This document shows positions 18,906-25,945 of a DNA stretch of 64,000 nucleotides, piece by piece (positions within the stretch are counted from its first letter, which is position 1; the number at the start of each line of letters is the position of its first letter). The stretch comes from Candidatus Woesearchaeota archaeon (GTDB lineage: Archaea; Nanoarchaeota; Nanoarchaeia; Woesearchaeales; JAGVZT01): positions 219,202 to 283,201 of the forward strand of contig JAFCGF010000002.1 in assembly GCA_017608295.1 (NCBI GenBank). The letters are read 5' to 3'. Position numbers and translations under genes: made by a program. The notes beneath the pieces are model-generated. The model was given only the letters and a program-made list of their open reading frames with translations, was not told where the DNA came from and did no database searches.

Positions 18906-19322
18906 ATGGTACTCTTCACATTGATTGAAAAAGTGTTTAAAAATGAATGGACGCGCCAGTTCATCACCTTCTGCATGGTAGGTGCATTAGGCACTATTCT
19001 CAACTACTCCATCTATTTCATCCTTCTTCGCTTCTTCGAGGTGTATTACCTAATTTCATCAGCATTGGGCTTTGTCCTGCCTATATTTGTGGTGTTTCCC
19101 CTCAATAAAAGACTAACATTCAGAGTGCTTGAGAAGAAAGGAGTAACAGGCATGTTCATGAAATATTTCATGGTGTGTGCATTTTCCCTGTTCTTGGACC
19201 AGCTTTCCATGATTGTGCAGGTTGAGCTCTTCCACGTGAATTATTACATTGCCAAGGTCTTTACCCTCGGAGTGACGACCTCATCGAACTTCCTTGGGAG
19301 CAAGTTTTTCGCATTCAAGTAG
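18906..19322 (+). CDS. GtrA-family membrane protein
   Basis: A 138-residue protein with four hydrophobic helices. FITFCMVGALGTILNYSIYF and the late VTTSSNFLGSKFFAFK are typical of GtrA, a small family that helps move polyprenyl-linked sugars or works with GT2 enzymes in surface glycosylation. The ATG at 18906 follows GAGAGGT, so 19 residues of the longer frame are rejected. It is divergent from the YfhO-like gene and begins a rightward unit with the epimerase-dehydrogenase gene 9 nt downstream. Confidence 0.87.
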   Translation: MVLFTLIEKVFKNEWTRQFITFCMVGALGTILNYSIYFILLRFFEVYYLISSALGFVLPIFVVFPLNKRLTFRVLEKKGVTGMFMKYFMVCAFSLFLDQLSMIVQVELFHVNYYIAKVFTLGVTTSSNFLGSKFFAFK

Positions 19323-19331
19323 GGTGAGAAA

Positions 19332-21062
19332 ATGATAAAGATATCGCCATCATTGATGTGCGCAAATCAGTTACAGATGATGAAAAACATCGTCTCCCTG
19401 CTCAAGCTAAATGTGGATATGCTTCACTTTGATGTCATAGATGGCATGTTCGCCAAAAACCTTGCCCTCAATATCGAAATTATCAGGGAGACAAGAAAAC
19501 TGACGCGCATCCCGCTGGATGTCCACCTCATGGTAGAAAAGCCAAGCCAATACTTCGGCAAGCTCACTGACGCCGGTGTGGACATCATCGTATTCCATTT
19601 GGAAAGCAGTGAAGACATCATGGAGAACATCAAGCACCTCAGGAAATGTAACGTCAGCGCCGGACTGGCTCTGGCTCCTGAGACCCCTTGGCAGAAGCTG
19701 ATTCCCTACCTTAAGCATATTGAGTATGTGTTGCCTCTCAGTGTGGTGCCTGGATTCAGTGGAAGCGCGTTCAAGGAATCGAGCATTGAAAAGATAAATA
19801 GCATCTATTCAGCCATCCAATCTCAGAAACTCAACGTGAAGATTATCGCGGATGGTGCCCTCAGGCTTGAGCATGTTGAGCCCCTATACAATGCTGGCGT
19901 GGACATTGTGGTGGCAGGCACATCTATGCTCTTCAACGAAGAAGGATTTAGTAAGAATCTCGAGAAGTTCAGGAGCATCAAAGATAAACTCGACCCGAAG
20001 ATGAGGACGGTCCGCAACATCACATTTGACAATAGTCATAAGAAAAACAAGGCAGCAGTCCTTGAGGATGTCAAGAAACTAAAGCTCAAGAACAAGGAGC
20101 TGAGACCCCTCAAATCAGATGAAGTTCTGGTCAAAGTGATGAGCTCAGGCATCTGCGGCTCAGACCTCATCAGAGTATATGAAAAAGGCATGTACAGCGA
20201 GAACCTCGTGCCCGGCCATGAGTTCTCTGGGATAGTTGTCGATGCGCCCGCTGACGGAGAGCAGCTCCTGAACAAGCGCGTCACTGTGTTCCCGCTCATC
20301 CCGTGCAAGGAGTGCCATTCCTGTATCACAAACAATTACAATCTCTGTGAAAATTACAGTTATCTTGGCTCAAGGACTGATGGCGGGTTTGCGCAGTATA
20401 CGATTGTACCTCGGGATAATGTGTTTATCCTGCCTGATAATGTTACTTTTGACGAGGGCGCCCTTATTGAGCCGCTGGCAGTGGCATACAGGGGTGTATC
20501 CAAAATCCCAAATATATTCAACGCAGACGTCCTTGTCCTCGGACTCGGGCCCATCGGCCTGCTCGCAGGTATGATAGCAAAACGCCTTGGAGCGAAGGGC
20601 GTGCATGGCATAGACCGAAATGAGCACAAGCGGGACACCGCGCTCTCGGTCGACTTTGACTCTGCATTCTCTATTGATGATGTGCCCGAGACGCGTTACA
20701 ATAGCCTTCTGGAATGCAGCGGCTCATCTGAGCTTCTGGACACATTTATCCATTCAATCAAGAAAGGAGGCTCCATTCTGCTCCTTGGTAATCACGAGAA
20801 GGAATTAAGCCTCAGACCAAAAACAGTCTCTCACACCCTCCGCTCTGAACTGACTATGTATACTTCATGGAACTCAAACACTGCCAATCCCCTGTCAAAT
20901 GACTGGAAAACTGTCATTGACATGCTGGGGAAGAAAGAGATTGATGTAAATCCCCTTATCACTCATCGCTACACTATAGATGATATCAAAAAGGCGTTTG
21001 ACGATATGAAGAACAAGAAAATCAATGCTGTGAAGGTTCTCATAAAGCCAAATGAGAGCTAG
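19332..21062 (+). CDS. Ribulose-phosphate 3-epimerase fused to zinc-dependent MDR dehydrogenase
   Basis: A 576-residue two-enzyme fusion. Residues 1-217 are a complete Rpe barrel: ISPSLMCAN, MLHFDVIDG, DVHLMV, VVPGFSG and ADGALR hold the usual His/Asp metal and catalytic positions. Residues about 225-576 are a medium-chain dehydrogenase like GatD or TarJ. Catalytic zinc ligands are in GICGSDL, GHEFSG and EPLAVAYRG, structural zinc is in CKECHSCITNNYNLC, and the NAD site is VLGLGPIGLLAG with Asp after strand 2 (NAD+ preference). The fusion could take xylulose-5-phosphate to ribulose-5-phosphate and reduce it to a pentitol phosphate. The unit continues with an isomerase and a nucleotidyltransferase. 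Confidence 0.9.
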   Translation: MIKISPSLMCANQLQMMKNIVSLLKLNVDMLHFDVIDGMFAKNLALNIEIIRETRKLTRIPLDVHLMVEKPSQYFGKLTDAGVDIIVFHLESSEDIMENIKHLRKCNVSAGLALAPETPWQKLIPYLKHIEYVLPLSVVPGFSGSAFKESSIEKINSIYSAIQSQKLNVKIIADGALRLEHVEPLYNAGVDIVVAGTSMLFNEEGFSKNLEKFRSIKDKLDPKMRTVRNITFDNSHKKNKAAVLEDVKKLKLKNKELRPLKSDEVLVKVMSSGICGSDLIRVYEKGMYSENLVPGHEFSGIVVDAPADGEQLLNKRVTVFPLIPCKECHSCITNNYNLCENYSYLGSRTDGGFAQYTIVPRDNVFILPDNVTFDEGALIEPLAVAYRGVSKIPNIFNADVLVLGLGPIGLLAGMIAKRLGAKGVHGIDRNEHKRDTALSVDFDSAFSIDDVPETRYNSLLECSGSSELLDTFIHSIKKGGSILLLGNHEKELSLRPKTVSHTLRSELTMYTSWNSNTANPLSNDWKTVIDMLGKKEIDVNPLITHRYTIDDIKKAFDDMKNKKINAVKVLIKPNES

Positions 21063-21070
21063 GTGCCACA

Positions 21071-22018
21071 ATGAGTGACGTGAAGCTTGGCATCAATACG
21101 GGCTTTGCGCTGAACCGCTATCCCTCTCCTGAACAGTGGATGAAAATTATTGGTGAGGAACTCGGCCTACATTATGTCCAGCTCACCGCGGACCTCATCA
21201 ACCCATCCTTAGGTGAAAGCATTATCCAAGACCATATCAAAAGGATAAACAAGCTCAGGAAAGAATATGACCTCACTATCGAGAGCGTCATGACAGGAGC
21301 CTTCACACGGGTCAATCATTTCTCGCATCCTGACCCGACAGTCAGGAGGTTCTGGAAGGACTGGTTCAGGAAGCTTGCTGATATCACTGTTGCCATTGGA
21401 GCGAACCACCTCTCTAGCCACTTTGGCATTATGTGCTATGAAGACCTCCATGATGGAAAGAAAAGGGAGGCAACAGAAAATGAGACTATTGCTGCGTGGA
21501 AGGAACTCGGCGAATATGGAAAGCAGATAGGGCTTGAATCATTGAGTTGGGAGCCCATGTCTATCGCTAGGGAATACGGGGAGAGCCTGGGCGAAACTCG
21601 CAGGATACAGGACAAGCTGGTAGGAAGTGCGATACCCATCCGGCTTTGCCTTGACGTGGATCATGGTGACGTGACCTCAGCCAATCCCGATGATACTGAT
21701 TATCACAAATGGATCGTGGCATTCCACAGCCAGACATCTCACATCCATATCAAGCAGTCGCTGCTCGACAAGAGCTCCCACAGGCCATTCATAGCCGAAT
21801 ACAACAAGATAGGCAGGGTAAAACCGGAAGAGCTGCTCCGCACTCTCAAGGAGAGCGCGGGAGGGAAAGAGCACATGCCAATTCTCGTGCTCGAGCTCTC
21901 ATTCAGGGAGCGGGAGCCTACAGACAGCCTCGTGCTTGAGCACCTGAAAGAATCCACAGCCTACTGGAAAGAGGGGATAAAAACTTACGAAACACCTAAG
22001 GAATATCCAAACATTTAA
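21071..22018 (+). CDS. Xylose-isomerase-like TIM-barrel sugar isomerase/epimerase
   Basis: A 315-residue protein of the AP-endonuclease-2/xylose isomerase fold. Metal-site residues appear in LSWEPMS (Glu), CLDVDHGD (Asp/His), HSQTSHIHIKQ (His) and VLELSFRE (Glu), the four-ligand pattern of sugar isomerases. It resembles the erythrulose-phosphate epimerase group more than xylose isomerase itself, but I cannot fix the substrate. AGGTG lies before the ATG and overlaps the stop of the fusion gene, so the two are cotranslated. It probably acts in the same polyol or sugar phosphate route. Confidence 0.8.
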   Translation: MSDVKLGINTGFALNRYPSPEQWMKIIGEELGLHYVQLTADLINPSLGESIIQDHIKRINKLRKEYDLTIESVMTGAFTRVNHFSHPDPTVRRFWKDWFRKLADITVAIGANHLSSHFGIMCYEDLHDGKKREATENETIAAWKELGEYGKQIGLESLSWEPMSIAREYGESLGETRRIQDKLVGSAIPIRLCLDVDHGDVTSANPDDTDYHKWIVAFHSQTSHIHIKQSLLDKSSHRPFIAEYNKIGRVKPEELLRTLKESAGGKEHMPILVLELSFREREPTDSLVLEHLKESTAYWKEGIKTYETPKEYPNI

Positions 22019-22082
22019 GAGAGAAAAATCAAATTCAAGGGAGAAATAGGCGGCACATACCTACAATCTTAGGGCTCACGTA

Positions 22083-23666
22083 ATGGCACAGAACACGAAA
22101 GTCGTCATCCCCATGGCGGGAAAATCGAAACGGTTTGGGGGATTCCTCTCACCAAAGCCGCTCATTGAGATAGATGGCAAGCCCATGATAGAACACGTCG
22201 TGGACTATTTTCCCCGAAATACGAAGTTCATCTTCATCTGCCTGGACGAGCATCTCAAGAGCACCCCAATGAAGCAGGTTCTGGAGCGAGTTGCACCTGA
22301 CGGGATAATTATTTCCGTTCCTGAAAAAATGCTACGTGGTCCGGCATACACCTGCCTGGCAGCATTCGAACATGTGGACGATGATGAACCGCTCTTCATC
22401 AATTATTGCGATCTCATCCAGCAGTGGGACGAGAAAGAATTTTTAAAAAAAATAGATCAGAAGAAGCCAGATGGCGCCATAGTGACTTTCAAGGGCTTCC
22501 ACCCAGCCTCACTTGGTGACACCCACTATTGCTATCTCAAGGTCAATAAGAAAGGGTACGTTACGGACTTGAAAGAAAAACAGAGCTTCACAGATAACAG
22601 GATGGAAGAGCCTGCTTCGACGGGCACATATTACTTTGCCTCCGGCAAGCTCTTCAAGAAGTATGTCAAGAAGCTTGTCTCTGATGACAGGAACGCAGTC
22701 AATGGGGAGTTCTACATGAGTCTTCCCTACCTGCTCATGCTCAAGGATAAGCTAAAAATTCTCTCGTTCGATGTGGAGAAGTTCATCTGCCTCGGAACGC
22801 CCCGTGACTATGGGCTCTACCGTTTCTGGTCTGAGTTTTTCGAAAGTAATTCCCCAAGGTTCATCCAGTTTGATAACATTGACCTCAAGATGACCAATAT
22901 CTTCCCGCTAGCTGGTCCAGATCGAGAGTTTAAGAAAATGGGATATGATATGCCTAACTTTATGATACCCGTCATGAACCGCACACTCATAGAATATTCC
23001 TTCAGGTCAAACCCCCGTGGGATAAGGAACCTCTTTATCGGATTAGAGAAAGATAAGGGCTATTTCAAGCAACTAGACCTATTCAATCAGCATGATTCCG
23101 AAGTACATTTCTTGGAAAAACCGCTGAATGGCAATGCTGCTTCAATTTATGAAGTCAGGGATAAAGTCGACCAAAAGAAACCTCTCTGCATCTGTGGCTC
23201 GACATACATCCTCGACTACAATGAAAGAAGAATGTTAAATCTCATGGAAAAAAGCGACATAGACATCATATTGTTCTCACACTCCCATCATGAATGCGTG
23301 TTGCGAGATCCAAATTTCCACACTTATGTAAAACTTAAGAACAACATTGAAGTCGAGCACATCACCGAAAAAAAGGGACCGATTTCCGACAACCCGTACC
23401 TGGATCAGGCAATGACCGGGACAGCAATATTCAAGAAGGGGGAAGATCTCTTCAATACCATAAAGATGGAAATAGATAAAGCGACGGGAGAGAAACTTTA
23501 CTATCTCACCTGCATTAATAATCTCCTACCCGAAAGAAAGGCAGTCATTTTTGAAGTAGACAAACTAATTCTCCTCAGTAAGATAATGGGCCTAAAGGAA
23601 TTCACCTACTGGCAGGATTATTTCGATAAGAGAGGATATCACCCATACTCTAAGATATTACAATAA
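22083..23666 (+). CDS. Two-domain sugar/polyol-phosphate nucleotidyltransferase
   Basis: A 527-residue protein with two copies of the sugar nucleotidyltransferase fold. The first copy (1-265) has VVIPMAGKSKRFG, SPKPLIEIDGKPMIEHV and the later INYCDL acidic site, and looks active. The second (about 285-520) begins IFPLAGPDREFKKM and has PNFMIPVMNRTLIEY, where the Lys of the first copy (PKPLI) is Asn (PNFMI), so it may be regulatory or changed. It would activate a sugar or polyol phosphate with NTP. The upstream dehydrogenase and isomerase genes make a CDP- or other NDP-polyol a reasonable guess. Confidence 0.82.
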   Translation: MAQNTKVVIPMAGKSKRFGGFLSPKPLIEIDGKPMIEHVVDYFPRNTKFIFICLDEHLKSTPMKQVLERVAPDGIIISVPEKMLRGPAYTCLAAFEHVDDDEPLFINYCDLIQQWDEKEFLKKIDQKKPDGAIVTFKGFHPASLGDTHYCYLKVNKKGYVTDLKEKQSFTDNRMEEPASTGTYYFASGKLFKKYVKKLVSDDRNAVNGEFYMSLPYLLMLKDKLKILSFDVEKFICLGTPRDYGLYRFWSEFFESNSPRFIQFDNIDLKMTNIFPLAGPDREFKKMGYDMPNFMIPVMNRTLIEYSFRSNPRGIRNLFIGLEKDKGYFKQLDLFNQHDSEVHFLEKPLNGNAASIYEVRDKVDQKKPLCICGSTYILDYNERRMLNLMEKSDIDIILFSHSHHECVLRDPNFHTYVKLKNNIEVEHITEKKGPISDNPYLDQAMTGTAIFKKGEDLFNTIKMEIDKATGEKLYYLTCINNLLPERKAVIFEVDKLILLSKIMGLKEFTYWQDYFDKRGYHPYSKILQ

Positions 23667-23798
23667 CATCAACCCGCCGCTCGACCCTATCCTCCGGCTA
23701 AAGCCAGTGGTATTGCGGGTCTCGCAATTCATAGGCGAGTTGATGGAATTGAAAACGTCGCGCTAAAGCGCGAGGTATTAAACCAGGACGTTTTCAAT
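23667..23798. repeat. Nested inverted-repeat element, possible IS200/IS605 ends or ncRNA
   Basis: This gene-free stretch is unusually rich in complementary arms. CATCAAC (23667-23673) pairs with GTTGATG (23739-23745) and encloses a GGCT/AGCC hairpin (23691-23710) and a CTCGC/GCGAG hairpin (23721-23739). Directly after it, a perfect 12-bp inverted repeat ATTGAAAACGTC (23748-23759) and GACGTTTTCAAT (23787-23798) encloses a GCGCT/AGCGC hairpin. On the minus strand both hairpin tips read CTTTAG, which resembles terminal hairpins of IS200/IS605 elements. No transposase gene is present. A structured RNA is the alternative. Confidence 0.5.
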
Positions 23799-23899
23799 AA
23801 TTTTATCGTAGGAAACAGCATGTAACGGTAAAGTATTTATGTGATACACCAGACCATCTTCCTGCTGCGTAAAATATTGAGAAGGGTATTGGTGTCGTG

Positions 23900-24163
23900 A
23901 TGAGAATTGCTTTAATATGGCCGTTGGGGTTTAATCCTGGATATGTTATGCCCGTTCCATTTGGATATCTAAAAAGCAACGTTGACAACAATAAGCATGA
24001 GATAAAGATTGTCGACTGCGCTCTTTTGAGAATGGACAGCACATCAAAAGAATTGCGAAGGATGTTGGAAGAATTAAAACCAGATGTTGTCGGGACCTCG
24101 TGTTGGTCAATGAACTACGGGGAAGCTCAAGAAATCAATCAAAAGGTGCTTCAAAATGACTGA
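23900..24163 (+). pseudogene. Truncated B12-binding domain of a radical SAM protein
   Basis: An 87-residue frame that looks like the N-terminal part of a cobalamin-binding radical SAM protein: ALIWPLGFNPGYVMPVPFGY and LKPDVVGTSCWS match the first strands of that domain. It stops before the second half of the domain and has no CxxxCxxC core. It ends inside the start of the next, complete radical SAM gene (8-nt overlap), as if a deletion had joined two neighbours. GGTG lies six bases before the ATG. It could still be expressed as a stand-alone subunit. Confidence 0.6.
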
Positions 24164-25694
24164 CATAATCCTTCTTCAAACCAGATTCGGATATTGGGAG
24201 ATTATTGGGGCACGGACACCAACTGCCCTATTGAGTATAGCTGCGACACCATGTAAGAGGGGTTACAAGGTTGTCCTCATTGACCAAAGGATAAATCCTA
24301 ATTGGAAGAGTAAAGTAAGAAAACATATCTCTGCAGGCGCGAAGATTGTGTGTTTGACTGCAATCATAGGTGAGCAGATAAAGCATATGATGGAAGCCTC
24401 TAAATTCGTCAAATCATTGAATCAGGATGTCCTTATCTTCCTGGGGGGAAGTTGGGCACAAACTGACCCGGAGACGTGTTTGCAGGATTCGAATGTCGAT
24501 GTGGTCTGCTATGGAGAGGGTGATTATCTCCTGCCTGAATTGATGGCCTACTGTGAAGGAAAAAAGAAGATTGAAGATATCCTCGGAATCGTTTATCGGA
24601 CTAAAAACGGGGTTATTAAGAGAAACCCCCCCAAGCCATTAATCAAGAATCTTGACGACCTCCCAAAGCTACCTTACCACCTTGCTGATTTAAAGGCATA
24701 TAGTACAATCGGGTTCCGTCCAAATAAGCCCTCCATGGCCCTCACTGTCAGCAGAGGGTGCGGGCACCGTTGTACGTTCTGTTCCATCCCCTGTTTGTAC
24801 GGTAAAAGCTGGAGAAGCCATTCTGTGGGGCGCGTGATGGATGACTTATTCGAATTGGAAACAACATACGGCATAAAAGATTTCCTGTTTCAGGATGACA
24901 ATATAGGTGGCAGCTACAAATGGTTCTCTGAGTTTGTGGGCGCCCTAGCCAAATCTAAAAAAGATTATTACTGGAGTGCCGTAGGAATCAGGGCTCCCAC
25001 GGTATTGAGATTAACGGATAAAGATATGGACAATCTCCTAAATAGTGGTTGTAAAACTCTTGATATAGGTGTAGAATCTGGCAATGAGAGAGTCTTGAAG
25101 TTGATAAAAAAAGACATAACCTTGGAGATGGTCCGGAATGCAAACAAGAAGATGAATAAGTATCCCATCATTGTCAAATACACATTTATGGGGGGATTCC
25201 CAACTGAGAGTGAAAAAGAATATCTTGACACTTTGAATTTCAGAAGATTGCTTCTGAAAGAAAACAAGTATGCTGTCGCCCCAATCTACACATATACTCC
25301 CTTCCCGAAAACGCCCATGTTTGACTTGGCGATTTCTAAGGGTCTCAAGCCCCCCACTACACTTTTAGGTTGGGCAGATTTCAACTATGACACATGGTAC
25401 AAGAAGCACCCCTCTTGGTTGACAAAGAGAATGATTCGCCTGATTGAGAACTCTGTTTTCTTATCCTATTTTGCAGATAAAAACATGAGCTACAAATATC
25501 CTAATAGCTTGATGAATACACTCTTCAAATTGTACCAACCCATCGCGAAATTCAGATACGACCATAACTTCTACAACTTCATGGTCGAGAAACTGATGGC
25601 AGATGCCCTCATGAGCCTTAATAATAGGATGGATTTGTTCAACAAAGCCCAAAAAGAGCAAACAAAGAAATTAAAAGATGAACAATACTCATGA
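24156..25694 (+). CDS. B12-binding-domain radical SAM protein
   Basis: A complete 512-residue enzyme. The cobalamin-binding part (1-150) has VVLIDQRINPNW and DVLIFLGGSWAQTDPET. The radical SAM core has SRGCGHRCTFCSIPC, holding the CxxxCxxC cluster ligands, followed by FLFQDDNIGG. Some members of this group methylate or fuse carbon chains in lipids and glycans. GGTG precedes the ATG and lies within the end of the truncated upstream frame. The gene looks more AT-rich than the flanking cluster by eye and is bounded by repeat-like sequence, which hints at acquisition. Confidence 0.87.
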   Translation: MTDIILLQTRFGYWEIIGARTPTALLSIAATPCKRGYKVVLIDQRINPNWKSKVRKHISAGAKIVCLTAIIGEQIKHMMEASKFVKSLNQDVLIFLGGSWAQTDPETCLQDSNVDVVCYGEGDYLLPELMAYCEGKKKIEDILGIVYRTKNGVIKRNPPKPLIKNLDDLPKLPYHLADLKAYSTIGFRPNKPSMALTVSRGCGHRCTFCSIPCLYGKSWRSHSVGRVMDDLFELETTYGIKDFLFQDDNIGGSYKWFSEFVGALAKSKKDYYWSAVGIRAPTVLRLTDKDMDNLLNSGCKTLDIGVESGNERVLKLIKKDITLEMVRNANKKMNKYPIIVKYTFMGGFPTESEKEYLDTLNFRRLLLKENKYAVAPIYTYTPFPKTPMFDLAISKGLKPPTTLLGWADFNYDTWYKKHPSWLTKRMIRLIENSVFLSYFADKNMSYKYPNSLMNTLFKLYQPIAKFRYDHNFYNFMVEKLMADALMSLNNRMDLFNKAQKEQTKKLKDEQYS

Positions 25695-25945
25695 TTAGAA
25701 CTATCAACAGCCACATTGAGAGGATTTTCATTCTTATCAGTGAGCATGCTATGGTTGGTACCTAGGGGGTCTGGTCAACGGGACTTGGCCTCGTTTTTTC
25801 CCTCCAAGCGGTGGCTTGGTAATCGTTCAGTCATCGCAAATCAGAACTTCTGAGGTTCCATAACATCTCACAGCGTATCAATAATGCGCCAACCGTCGTC
25901 CTTCACTAGCCGCCCTGGATTTCTCTTTCTATCCAAAAATGAACT
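25695..25945. other. Intergenic stretch without a recognised gene
   Basis: No convincing gene or RNA is visible in these 251 nt between the radical SAM gene and the convergent YfhO-like gene. On the minus strand a short open run ends NPGRLVKDDGWRIIDTL and stops, but it has a stop just upstream and no start, so at most it is a remnant. Confidence 0.5.

Noticed and set aside
25695..25945. Short minus-strand run ending DDGWRIIDTL
   Set aside because: There is a stop just upstream and no start; too little remains to call a gene.
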